In this document: positions 1 through 11,451 of the stretch, in pieces
How the letters are laid out: each line of letters opens with the position of its first letter
How positions within the stretch are numbered: position 1 is the first letter of the stretch
Assembly: GCF_026230105.1 (NCBI RefSeq)
Contig: NC_079478.1
Location: 34,735,653 to 34,799,652, forward strand
Length of the DNA: 64,000 bases
Source: Diorhabda sublineata
Lineage: Eukaryota > Arthropoda > Insecta > Coleoptera > Chrysomelidae
Direction of reading: 5' to 3'
The notes under the pieces: generated by a model
The model's input: only the letters and a program-made list of their open reading frames with translations
Databases searched by the model: none
Told to the model about the DNA's origin: nothing
Made by a program: the position numbers and the translations under genes

Positions 1-1309
1 ATTTCCCTATCAAAAAGATAATGGTAAAACATCTATTAGGACTAACGTTAATCAATGGGGATTTTCGAATCGCTTTATCAAAAGAAATCGAATTTCTGAA
101 AAGCGATTCCTTTCATATTTTCTTATGAAGTAATAATCAAAAAGAATAGAAATTATTCCCGTTTCTTGGAAAATAATTAAAATCCTTTCAAAATCTTTTG
201 AAAGAATTGATAAATGGATTATACAGACATGCAAATTAATTTTGTCGTTAGTTCTTTTAAATGCTTTACCATTTTTTTGTCCAAAATAGCAATACATGCA
301 ACTGTATGGTCTAAACAAGGTTCTAGACGTTTGAAAAAACTTTTAAATCCATTAAAAGCAACGAAGGAAATGAAGAATTGAGCAAAAACGTTTTGACGTT
401 AGTCCTTTAGTTTCTCAGATGTTCTCAACTATCAATTTTTTATTAATATCGTTTTATCCTCTTTCCTTATGTATTTTACCTCACAATATTAATAAGTTTC
501 TATATTCCTATATATTTTTTGGAATCTTTACCCCCTCTTCCAATTCATTAATCCTTATTTTTCTCTATTTTTTGTAGCGCCTTTTCACTTCTTTCCTAAG
601 TCATTAAAACAATGATTCTGCTTGTTCTAAAATATTAATTTCGTTTTATTCTATTTCCTCAAGTATTTCACTTTTCAATTTAAATGTTGTTGCATTTTCT
701 TTCAATTATCACCTGAATTCTTTTCATAATTTTTCTTTGGTCTCTTTCCTGCTACTTCTAATTCTTTTATGTACATTTCTACTTATATTTTTTAGAATAT
801 TTCCTTTCTTCTACTTTGCAGTGCTCTTTTGATTTCTTCATTTAATCTGTTATTGAAATATTGATTCAATTTTGTTCTTTTATTAACAAACCTTCATTTT
901 CAATCAATATAACTCTCTTTATATTTTCCACTTTACAATATTATTTTGCATTTCCTTGTCTTTTTTCTTACAATTTTCTTCTGTTATTTAATTTTTTTAC
1001 TGCCTCTTCCAATCCTTATATTTATTCCTTCTCCCATTTTCCTATATTTATTCCATTTTATTCCTTATTTATAAATATCGTTGTATCCTCTTTCCTTGTC
1101 TTCCATCTTAAATTATATTTTTCTTTTCCTTCCTATTCAATTGCTATTCTATCTTCCACTTTCCAGTATGTTCTACACCTTTAACAATTAATGGTTCTAA
1201 TGTCCAACTAAGAATATAAAAGAAATAATGGATACATCAAATAAAAATTTGAAAAAATGATTCTATATTATCAAAACACAAAACATAAAGAGGAAATTAA
1301 TTAAAATCT
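1..1309. other. Uba2 3' flank, T-rich, no gene
   Basis: No protein family is recognisable here. Positions about 420-1190 are strongly T/C-rich on the plus strand. The 107-codon open frame at 861-1184 is low-complexity Phe/Ser/Leu translation of that tract, not a gene. I see no clear polyadenylation signal immediately after the Uba2 stop. Confidence 0.6.
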
Positions 1310-4300
1310 CTAGGCTTCTACGATTGATATATCATCATCCTCATCTGGAGGGTTGAGTTTTCTTCGTTTTGACGAACCTTCTTGGGGATCCTCATCTACA
1401 ATCATTAGATCATCTTCATCGCTCTCAGCTTCTTTCTTATCGTCACCATTTTTCTCACCAGCTGCATCACCTATTAAAAATTATAATATTACCAATATAT
1501 ATAGTATTTTATGAGGGATTTAAAAATTATATAGTATTAGCATAAATATATGATTTAATTGAGGATCATTTAAACTACTATGAAATTTTGTTTAAAAATT
1601 GTAAATCACTAATTATATAATTGAACAAGGGATCACTTGAACTACTATCTAAGTGAAAATATATTTTTTTGAGAAAAAAAAATCATATTATGTTACCATT
1701 TTCTTTGGCTTTCAATTCATCTGGATTAGCGACGACTTTATAAGGTGGATCATCTTTTTCTTTAGCTTCATAATGGTTAACAGCAACCGTTAGTTCGTAA
1801 TTCTGTAGAAAATCATCACATTTCAAGATGCTACCATCAACGATTCCAATTTCCTTAAGTTTTTTATCGTTATTCACCTAATTAATAAATATATATAAAT
1901 CAATTAATGCCCAAATGATATTGAAATAAAACCAAATCTCACCTCAGTTTCTCCTTCTTCCGAAGATATAACCACGGTTCCTTTACCGTCTAAAACAGCG
2001 TCGGGTGCTACCATATTGAGACTCTTCTTCAATAATTCCATTTCGAATTCTTTTACTGTCATACTTTCCACATTAACAAAAACGTTTACGAACGGTTGAG
2101 GACTGCAAACGTAACATTTCGGATTGGCTTGTGTTATTTGTTTGTCTGCGGCGAGTATGAATTTCGAATGAATGGATTTTTGTCTCAGATAGATAGAAGG
2201 ACATTTTTGGTACTGTCTCAGTAACACTCTGACAGCATTAAGTACTACTAAACCAGCAATCATGGCATTGGCAGTAGCAATAGCTGGAATTATGTTACCG
2301 GCGATGGCTAAAACATATTTCAATATAAATATCAAAACTATAATTCTCTATAAAGTTAAAAATTCAATTATAATAAAATTCTTACATTTGATGGAGAATC
2401 TCGTTTGTGTAGGTATGGAAAAAATATGAGCTCTTATATTGGCACAAGCTGTTACGAAATCCATACAAGTTCCAATATCTTTATCCCAAACCAAAAATTT
2501 CTTATCCTTCAAATCCTCTTTTAATTTCGAAGTGACTTCTGCAAATATCTGCGTACATTTTTTTAAAGACCAAACCTTCATGTCTGTTACTTTGACATTA
2601 TCTACTTCAACTTCTTCTTGGGCATCACCACCATGAGAAGCAGCTTGTTGCCATGAAAGTGGAACAGGAGGCTTCCGTGTCTTCCACAAGTTTTCTAACA
2701 GAAAATAAAAAGTTTTAAATTGCTCATTTGTTAGATATAAAGAGGAGATTAAAAAGTATGAGGAAAATATTACGGAACAGTCAAAAACTGAAATATGATC
2801 ATAAGAACAAAGAGTGAAGACTTGATGAAGTGATGTGGGGTATGTAAATACCCAGTGGAAAGGTAAATATTTACCCTAAATTTTGTTTTGTTTTTTCAAT
2901 TTTTTTTTATATCCTTAAAAAGTCAATAAAATCCATATGAAAAAATGGATAGTCAACATGTTCTCCATTGTTCTTAACGTTAGTTTCAAAAATGCCTAAA
3001 ATTTAGGCTTCTAAACCAAAATACCCCCTCAAGAGGTTTAAACCCTTTGAGTTAGTGCAATAATCATTTAGTGAGAAAGCAAAGAATAGTGGGGTAAGTC
3101 TAACACACTGGTTTTAGTGTGTAAGACCCTAATTTTAAGTTTATGTTGGTAATTTAGGTTAGAATAATATTTTGATTTACATTCATCTGGGGTATTTATA
3201 AATAAAAAAAAATACAACAATAACTGTATATAAGCAAATCTTTGTAATGTCAAAACGATTAGAATGCACAAACCACAACAATCATAATTTACATAGAAAA
3301 AAGTTTTTTGGACACATAACAAGATGTCAGATAAACAATGAAATTTTTTATTCAAAAATGCACAAAACTAATTAATTATTGTACCAACTTACCCATTTTC
3401 AACAAATATTCAATATCAGTTTTGAAAAACTTATCGAACAATTGAGCAGGATCATAATTAATTTCTTGAGCCCATTGCCTTGTTGATGTTCTCTTAATAT
3501 TTCCTGTTTCAGTTTCAGTGTGTTCTTGGCCTTCCACTTTAGCTTCCGGATCTTCTGTATCCGGGGAAACATCTTGATCAGGATCTTCTTCACCAAATAA
3601 CTGACTAAAACAAAAATTGATCGTTAAATTATTTTTTTTTAATATATAAAGTACATACTTGAATAGATGTTTAGCCCATACAATGCAATGTACAGGTTCA
3701 GAAGGGGTGTTCCTTATCGTGCATCCGGGAAATGTTTTCTGAGGTGGTTTAGGTTGGCATTCATAGCACTGAGTTACTCCTTTTTTAATTAGTTCTACTT
3801 GTCCTGAATAACCTGATGTTCCAGATTCTATTAAAGGAACGTCTGCTGCTAGACACATACGATTGACGTGGTTCCTTGCTGCCCTGTTATCTAATGCATT
3901 TAAAACAATGTTGAATTTTTTGAAAAAATTAACACCATAATCCTGACTGCAAATGTAAAAAAAAATTAGTTTCGTACCTAAAAAATTTAATAATTATATA
4001 TTTACCTGGTAATGCTGTCGTGATAAGCTGTAATATTAATATCGGGGTTATAATTTAGGATACTTTGACGAGCTACAACTGCTTTAGGTTTACCAACATG
4101 TTCTTTTCGAAATAAGAATTGTCGGTTAAGATTACTTACGTCAATAGTATCGAGATCAATCTAAAAAAAACATTTTTATTAATAAGAACGTTTGGGACTA
4201 TTAGATACTTACAATTTCAATTGTTTTGAACCCAGATAGTGCTAAGTTTTTTAAAACTTCACATCCGATTCCTCCTGCACCTACAACCAAAACTTTAGCA

Positions 4301-4338
4301 TCTGCAACAGCCTTTTTATTATCTTCAGAGACTGTCAT
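1310..4338 (-). CDS. Uba2: SUMO-activating enzyme subunit 2 (Uba2/SAE2), 8 coding exons
   Basis: This is the catalytic half of the SUMO E1. With Aos1/SAE1 it adenylates SUMO, carries it as a thioester and passes it to Ubc9, mainly in the nucleus. Coding exons on the minus strand: 4338-4213, 4160-4006, 3946-3659, 3604-3393, 2694-2386, 2307-1943, 1877-1697, 1470-1310. All introns are GT-AG, the phases match, and the sum is 1797 nt, giving 598 residues plus TAG. Seen: nucleotide-binding GAGGIG (residues 20-25), DLDTIDVSNLNRQFLF (44-59), NALDNRAAR around Asp113, catalytic Cys169 in FPGCTIRNTPSEP, and zinc ligands CxxC at 154/157 and 428/431. The ubiquitin-fold domain follows, then an acidic tail with a KRRK basic motif (580-583), a likely nuclear signal. 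Length is close to the family norm (human 640). The start is the first ATG before the Rossmann fold. No damage seen; assignment is by recalled family motifs. Confidence 0.96.
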
Positions 4339-5920
4339 GTTTTTTCTTACTAATGATCCCTACTTTTTAATAACAAGTTATACTATGGGGAATATAAAAT
4401 TTTTGTATAAATTTATAAATTAAACACAAACAAATTCGCAGATTTCATTAGAGACGCCGGTATAATTGACAGCTTATGACATTTACTTATAGATTTGACA
4501 TTAAGGCATTATTTCGCGAGCAATAATTTAGTGTTTATTACATTAGAAGTTTAATCCAAGAGATGGCACTTATATTCAAATGGTACTATAACTAATGAAA
4601 TATTTTCTTTTCTTTTAGCATTAAATATATCATTTTTTTCACAATTATTACACTATTTAGGACAGAATTAGTTTTCTCCGGTCTAATTTCCCGAGACTGT
4701 AGTAAGAATTACGCAAATTAGAGTAGAAGTGAACTATCCTCTTTAGGTGAAGTTTAAGCTTTAAAAGTCAATTTAAACTTCAAACGTCAGTTTAAACTTC
4801 AAACGTCAGATTAAACCACAGATATCGACTTCATGTTTTATAGATGACGTTCAAACTTTAATCCAATATGGAACTAATAATTGTAACCTTTCTTTCAGAG
4901 TGTTCTCGTTATTATCTTGAGTAAAAGGTAGAAAAATCATCAACATTGTCGATTTACTTAAAACTTATGTAGAACTAGCAGGTAAATAATTTTTTTTTAT
5001 AAACATTTCATTAACGGATTTTTTTCTTTCTTAAAAGTAGGGATATATTTCAGCTAGGGCGACAACTGATAAGAAATGGTGGTTAAATTTTGTTCATTCT
5101 TGGTTTAAGCTAGGGTTTAATCCGAAGCTTAAACTTTAGTTTAATCTCAAGTTTTACACTAAGTTGTAAAATTACGCCCTACCAAAAGAATCAATGACAG
5201 ATATAAAGAAACTGAATTATATTTGAGACTATTAAATTTGAATAATAAAACGAATTTATGAAACAAAAAAATTTTGTAGATTTATTGAAACTTTCGTAGT
5301 ACCAAATATAATCATTTAAGATTTTTGATCGATTCAACAAATCCTATCGTTTCGATTTAATCGGGACCGGCTGTTTTATCAACTACCCAGATAAAAGTGG
5401 CAGTTAAAATAATCGGGGTCGTAAAACGATGTTTTTGAATTAAATCGTGATCGAGTAAGGCTTATATTTCAAATTCCCTACCCAATATCCAAACAAATAT
5501 GAATTTAGAATAGAAAATTTTATAACACCCACTCAGTGTCGTATCCAAATAATTTTAACTCGGTATTGGTATTGAAAAAAATTGTAAATAAAGTATAAGA
5601 AACGTTTTTTACTTCAAAAAAACGACTCCAAGGAAAAGATGATTGGAAAATGAATTTGTTTAAGGTGGCTGTTTGAGAGTTTTATGGACACCGGTGATAA
5701 AATGAGACACCGGAGTTGTCAGTCATAGCTAAAGTATATTTGTACTGTAAATATTATATATAAAGTTATTAACATTAACTTTACCATGTAATAAACAGTC
5801 TTATTTGCGTCACTGAGAGTCTACCATATCTTTGGACCGAATAAAAGTTTTCAAACATGAGATTAGATAAAATACAGGCGTTAACGTGTTTCAAAACATC
5901 GATCTTGAACAACCTACACG
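4339..5920. other. Uba2 upstream region, no gene
   Basis: It should contain the Uba2 promoter just above 4338, but I cannot point to a core element. Short repeats of the type TTTAAACTTCAAACGTCA occur at about 4770-4815. Related inverted AAGTTTAAGCTT-like stretches lie near 4750 and 5130, perhaps a decayed inverted-repeat element. Otherwise nothing is recognisable. Confidence 0.5.
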
Positions 5921-6034
5921 CTCGCGGTCATGACTCTCTAGCAAAAAATCTGTAACATCAATTCTTTTTTTAATTTTACCAATTCAGAGCTATATAATGA
6001 GTGGTCCATCAAACAAAAAGGAATATTAAACAAT

Positions 6035-6350
6035 GAAAAAGGTTTCTCTTTCTTTTCTCTTAAGTTCATTCCATAAATACTCAATAGGATTTACGTCCGG
6101 GCTACGCGCTGGTCAAAAGACTGTTTACAGTTGGGAAAACTGATTTAAAATTGGAAGTAATTCAGTTAAGGGTGAGGAACGGTCCTTCACAAAAGATGTG
6201 CGAAGAAAGAGGTCTGAAAAATGGGCTAACAGCTTTTTTTTTCATCATGATAACGAGTATGTTATGGGTGGATTTATTGGTTCTAATGATTAACCGCATC
6301 GCAATATATTGCACGTCACAAGTCGCCGTTTTTGGCCTGCACAAATCGAA
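6035..6350 (-). mobile_element. Tc1-like transposase remnant
   Basis: On the minus strand, 6125-6035 reads PARSPDVNPIEYLWNELKRK. That is the Tc1 motif around the third catalytic residue (Glu in NPIE), and it is followed by a stop. Further upstream on the same strand (about 6330-6290) GRPKTATCD resembles the linker after the DNA-binding domain. The middle of the gene is missing, so this is a dead fragment. The C-terminal piece is secure; the N-terminal piece is tentative. Confidence 0.7.
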
Positions 6351-7100
6351 CTGTCTATCTATAACCATCTTACTTACCAGATTTAGCAATATGTGACTTC
6401 TCGCTCTTCCCGAAAATAAAAATTTGATAAAAAGAATATGTTTGATACTTCTGGCGCAAAAAAGCTACGAGAAAGCAGATGAAAGACGTTTCTTTCTAGA
6501 AATGTTGTCAGTCCTGGATTCAACGTTGAAATAAGTGCATTCCTATCATTTTTTTTTGACTTGTTATCATATTGATGAAAGATTGAGACTTGCACAGTGT
6601 TTTAGTTTTGTTTAGAACAAAAAATTTTAATAGTATAGACTATTGAATAGATTTTTTGTAAAATAGTCTTTAATGGTTATTTTTCTAATTTTGGATTTTC
6701 CGCAAATCATTTTGTGGTAGAATTTCTGTTTAACAACTGAATGAATCTGTTTAATTAGATTAGAAACTTGTTTAGCTAAAGAAGATGACTCATTTGATAA
6801 GAAACAAACAGAAAAATATGAACGTATTAATTTTGAAGAAGAATGAGTTAAGCGCAAGGTTTCTTTTGTAATATTGGGATAAAAATAAGACATAATTCAA
6901 CTAACATACACTGAAAATAAGGTACGATCGAGTAATTTGCATTCTATCTACTCGCGGATGTCGGTACAATAAATCTCGAAGATCTTAACTAACTAGGAAC
7001 ACAATAAAGGAGGAGTTGACAATATTAATGTCAAACATTTAAAATAACTTCAACAACTTAAAAGAGTTGAAAACACATCCATTCACAACACTTAAATTTA
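6351..7100. other. no recognisable gene
   Basis: AT-rich with short open frames on both strands. None resembles a known family. Confidence 0.5.
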
Positions 7101-7205
7101 AATCTTTTATAATGGAAATATTAGAGGATACCAGGATGTTGATATTGGAGTCCCGCAAGGACCAATACTTGAACCATTCGTATTTATATTCGTTTGAAAT
7201 GTAAG
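7100..7205 (+). mobile_element. non-LTR retrotransposon reverse transcriptase scrap
   Basis: The plus strand reads GVPQGPILEPFVFIF, preceded by VDI. This matches the reverse transcriptase block GVPQGSxLGPxLF of jockey-type LINEs. Only about 100 bp is recognisable. Confidence 0.6.
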
Positions 7206-7339
7206 GTTATGTTGCAAGCTTATTCTTTTTTATATAATCTGTACAGGTAACTGCGTTTACTACTGTAAGATTTATGAATAAACCAGCTGACTTAAACTTT
7301 TGTTCAAATTAAACATAAAAATCAAAAAAAGTGCTCGGT

Positions 7340-7690
7340 ATGAATGAAGGTTTATTATTATTTTCGATTAATCACAACATGATGTTGCTTACTTACAAAA
7401 CAGAGTGGCCTTGCGATTTATTTATGGTCATCGTAAAGGCTAGACGTACCGGGAATTGTAAACGTTTAAAATCGAATGGTAAATCTTTTTATGATGCCTT
7501 AATGGCGTTATTCATCAACTTTTTCACAGCCAAATTGTGAGGTGGCAATCCAGGCAATATCAGTGATTTGAAGGAAACCAATTATCCCAGAAGAAAATTC
7601 CGAATGGTCGCATTGAGATCCTCGAGTCTGTGATGTGACAGAAATATGTGGATAATGTGATTAATCCGGTCGAGGTGTCCACTGAGACTT
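7340..7690 (-). mobile_element. Helitron helicase (Pif1-like) C-terminal remnant
   Basis: On the minus strand, PGLPPHNL is followed by a stop and then PFDFKRLQFPVRLAF and MTINKSQGHS. This is the last helicase block of Helitron replicases. The distal part (7555-7685) is a diverged reverse-complement match to 25440-25570, so the two fragments come from related elements. Internal stops and deletions make it non-functional. Confidence 0.8.
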
Positions 7691-7699
7691 TATTATTAC

Positions 7700-8400
7700 C
7701 AAATGTCTAACAACTGCTGCTTAAACACATTCGCAGTTTCATCTTGTTGCAAAATTCCGGGCATTCGAATATTCATTCACATTTTAAACATAAATAAGTC
7801 TTCTTCTTGCTTTGTTATGTAATTAGAAAATTGCTTAAACCAAATATTACATAATGAGATTAACTTATATAGAGATTTTATGACAGAAACGCGTAAATTG
7901 TTTTAAACCCACCGGGTCTTCGCTAGTCCAGTCTTTCACGGGCCATTACCTCCAGTAGCAAAATTGATTGATGATATGAAAATTATAGGCTTCGCGAAGA
8001 CAGTTTATTTAAAAAATTCTGTAATGGTTGGTAGGGGTCATCAACGACGAAAAAAATCAACAAGTTGAATTTCTTATAAATAATTTATTGTAAATTTAGC
8101 GGGGTCCTTAGAATTTAATTTCATTCGAAGTAAATTGACTTTCTAATACGTTCTTGACAAGTTTTTTTACAGATTTTCCAATAAATTATAGTAAATTTGC
8201 TTAGATTTTATCTTCATTCATTTTATATTCATGAATCTGTTATTTACTGTGACCTTTATATTACAACCATAAATTATGTGGATTCATCTTTGGAATCCAC
8301 GTTCAAAGGTTTAGAAGCGTGATCCTCTTCAAAGTAATTCCCTTTTGCACTAAAAAACTAACTCCAATGATTTTTCCAGGCGTTGGTAGCTAATCTAGAA
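7700..8400. other. no recognisable gene
   Basis: AT-rich sequence with no coding or repeat structure that I can identify. Confidence 0.5.
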
Positions 8401-8404
8401 GTCT

Positions 8405-8731
8405 TTAACTAGATAGTACTCTAGTGAAAGTTGTTTGTTTGTCTTCAATAGATTCGAAATGAGTTTTTTCGAAATTTTCAATTTTTTGGAAGAGAAATAA
8501 GTCGAAGGGGATATATCCAGTGAGTAAGGGGGCTGTGGAAAGTTTTCTCATCGCAAAATCTTGAGTTCTAGTGTGCCTGATGGTTTCCCTGTTGATATTT
8601 ACTTCTGTTATCAGATGAAACGTTAACAGATATACCTCAACCCTCCACCTATAGCAAAACACTTTTAGAAGTACAAGTTTTGTTGTCTCATTGTTAATAC
8701 AAAATATAAAAAAAGCATGAAACTTAACCAT
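8405..8731 (-). mobile_element. mariner-like transposase C-terminal remnant
   Basis: A 108-codon minus-strand frame ends with GYIPFDLFLFQKIENF and then THFESIEDKQTT. This matches the mariner stretch YSPDLAPCDFFLFPKLK...GTHFES. The third catalytic Asp context is recognisable but altered (SPDLAPCD reads TGYIPFD). The first 60 codons are not clearly transposase. Confidence 0.65.
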
Positions 8732-9003
8732 TATATGAATATTTTTAATTAGTTATTCTAATGAAAGACGGTATTGCAGATTTTCTGTAACCTTGTGAAA
8801 CCGTTCACCAGCCAAATGGGCAAAAAAAGTACAAAATACATCCCCAAACTGGAAAAAAAAACGGTTTTTTAGGCCGGAGCTTTATTTTTTCTTCTTTAAA
8901 CCTCGTTTGTAGAAGCGCAAATACAAATCTATCACCGTAACCATTGCAGAGGAGCAACTCCTATATCAGGGCAAACACCAAAGCAACCTTCCCACCCAAA
9001 ATA

Positions 9004-9360
9004 CGAGGTCTGGCTATTAAATAACGAGACTGGTTACGAGAAAGGGTTTTATTATGAAAATTATTCTACATTCGAATGCTTCCCTTCAATATACTTCCCC
9101 TCCTCACCCCCACACACCTTTTTCTAACCTTCCTAACCTTTCAAGGAAATCTGAGCGGACCCTTTGACGCACGAGCTTTTGGTCAGGAGTCAGATTTTTT
9201 GGCACCAGCCTCGGCAGACTTTTGTCATATCTAATTCCTTGTCTAAAATTTTTCTAACAGTTTCTTTATCGGCGTTTACAGCCTCGGCAATCATCTGGAT
9301 GCCCATTCGACGATCTGCATACTTGGATTCGTATAGGTTTCAGAAATATAGACATTAACC
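9004..9360 (-). mobile_element. truncated mariner deletion derivative
   Basis: It begins with CGAGGTCTGGCTATTAAATA after TA. The same terminal repeat bounds the complete element at 33812-34542. The minus-strand translation contains fragments of the N-terminal DNA-binding region, with RRMGIQMIAEAVNA and ILDKELDMTKVC. The second terminal repeat is absent. Confidence 0.75.
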
Positions 9361-9639
9361 TTATTTTTCATGCTTTCATTTAGGTTAAATCGCTTCACAA
9401 GCCAAATGAATAGACTATTATCACTTTAATCTTTATTTTCCATTTATATTGGATACGGTGATGATCATAATTGGTCTAAGATTCAATAGGTCGCAATAGA
9501 AAAGAAAAAAAGATAAATTAGATTAGTTATCTTAAGAAATTAGACCTTTTTACAAACGGTGACGTTTAAAAATGATAATCTCGTTATAAATAGGTGACAA
9601 TAATGTATTCAGTACAATTTCCTTCTTCTTTCTCTACGA

Positions 9640-10215
9640 TTACGATATTACTGAAGCTAAAAGATACTTCCTCTTTCAACCTTATTGAAAATCACGAGCT
9701 TTGTACGTGTATATCAGGACTGGATCCTGAAATTAGTTCGGAGTGACATTTTGGAAATATTATATAAAGTTGGAACATAGATGGAAATTACTGAAGAAGG
9801 AACGAGTAGAAAGAACAGATTTGAATAAAAAGGAGCATATGCTTTAGAAAAAAAGTTCTATTCTATTTTGCTTAAGCAAAAGAAAGATAACTGGAGTTCT
9901 TGTGAGCACTATAATTCAAAAGCAAAGTCAAAAAGTTATTTTTATTATCACCACAAATTCAATAATATTTATTTTAATTTGAAGTGTAGGTAGGTAGAGG
10001 ACGATTTTGAATGCATTTCGAGGTTTTAATGAATTTTCCAATTGAAGTGGGAGGTCGATAACAAATTAATTTCTTCAAAAACTCCGAATGGTACAATGAA
10101 TAAATAAGAAGTGATTACAGTGCCATAATACGTGAAGAAAGGAATATTCAAAATGTTTGAAGAAAAACGTAACAATCCCAATGGCATGATACAACGTACT
10201 GGAGTCAGTACTGGA
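9640..10215 (+). repeat. dispersed repeat copy A, probably LINE-derived
   Basis: It is a diverged direct-orientation match to 21440-21910. Shared landmarks are ACATAGATGGAA, GTAGAAAGAACA and CTTCAAAAACT, in the same order. It lies immediately upstream of a reverse transcriptase fragment, so both copies may be the 5' side of the same LINE. Confidence 0.55.
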
Positions 10216-10480
10216 TGAAATAATGTGTCTTATGACACTCTAAAAATTTTTCTGAGGATAAAATGCCGAAGGAGATTTTGATGAGACCCAGTTTGGCTTT
10301 AAAAACGCAGAAATATTCGGCTAAGTATATAGATGATGTGGTCAAAGGATCTTCTTGTGGTTTGTATATTTCGAGAAAGCTTTTGACATATTACAGCATA
10401 TAATTAATGACAATTAAGTACAAAAAATCAGAAGCATTGGTGACGAAGATATAAAAAAAAGTTTTACCGATCGTTAGAGG
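10215..10480 (+). mobile_element. LINE reverse transcriptase remnant (palm motif)
   Basis: The plus strand reads ETQFGFKNAE and then YFEKAFDILQH, followed by IRSIGDEDIKKS. These resemble the QFGFR and F.DYEKAFD blocks (motif A) of endonuclease-type LINEs. The frame is interrupted. Confidence 0.65.
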
Positions 10481-10810
10481 ATTCCCAAACAAAAAAGCAA
10501 TGCGAGGACAACCTAAAGAATCTCCAGTTTATGTGATGGTTTTCCTTCGAAGAAGAGGTTTTTGCTAACTTATGTCCTTCCTTTAACCAGGATTCATATG
10601 TATAATATATTTTTTGCCCTTTTTTTCCATTTTCTTGTCTATAATTAGTAGTTTTTGAAATTAAAGCTGTCAACTAAACAAAATTTTGCTTTATAATATC
10701 TTAGTAGGTGCATAACAAAATTTCCTATAAAAAAGTTGTCGAATTGTGCCTTTAAAATTAACTGAAATTTGAACGAAACGTCGAGTAAATGTGAAAAAAC
10801 AAATGGAAAA
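10481..10810. other. no recognisable gene
   Basis: Nothing beyond short chance frames. Confidence 0.5.
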
Positions 10811-10819
10811 TGAGTGGAT

Positions 10820-11254
10820 AGGTTAGGTTAAGTCAAAATCAGTAGTTCCACAAAGAACAATTAACAGAACCCTTCGCAAAGAGAGGTCGATTTGAACTGG
10901 ACGTCTACAATATGAATTTCGCGGAGGTAGTCTAAAATCTACTGATATCTCAAGACAGTCATGTGACATTAAGATTAAGGCATATTTCGGGATTAGATCC
11001 ACTCGCATACCAATCGCAGAAGACGAATCATTCCTCACCATGACAATGCGAGCTCTCAACCATCAGTTCAAACGAAAACGTTTTTGAACAGTTAAAACAA
11101 CGAATTGATGAGTCATCCTCCGAAAAATCATTGTTTGGTACTCAATGATTTCTTCTTATTCCCGAAGATCACCGTGGTCAACGTTTTCTACATCTGATGA
11201 AGTGGAATGAATGAATGGACAATTGGTTCAAACGCATGGAGAAGATTCTGAATT
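10820..11254 (+). mobile_element. mariner-like transposase remnant, 3' half
   Basis: The plus strand reads NRRRRIIPHHDNASSQ, then NNELMSHPP and LNDFFLFPKI. This contains the second catalytic Asp (HHDN) and the region of the third. It belongs to the same family as 26400-27060 and 40510-41230. It ends beside a (GGT)n run. Confidence 0.8.
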
Positions 11255-11274
11255 GGTGGTGGTGGTGGTGGTGG
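11255..11274 (+). repeat. (GGT)n microsatellite
   Basis: About six and a half consecutive GGT units. Confidence 0.95.
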
Positions 11275-11451
11275 ACTTATGAAAGTGCAATTTGATCCCG
11301 AAGTATACATGAACCTAGATATTAAGTTATAGATGTAGGAGAAAGATGTAGTTGATAAAACAACTTTATTCAAAGATCATTTTCCTGGTGGAATATATCA
11401 ATCAACTGACATATTGGATATTATATATCATTTTGATTGAAATATAAATAA

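Noticed and set aside
861..1184. 107-codon plus-strand open frame, hydrophobic
   Set aside because: Low-complexity Phe/Ser/Leu translation of a T-rich tract; no signal of coding, no conserved motif.
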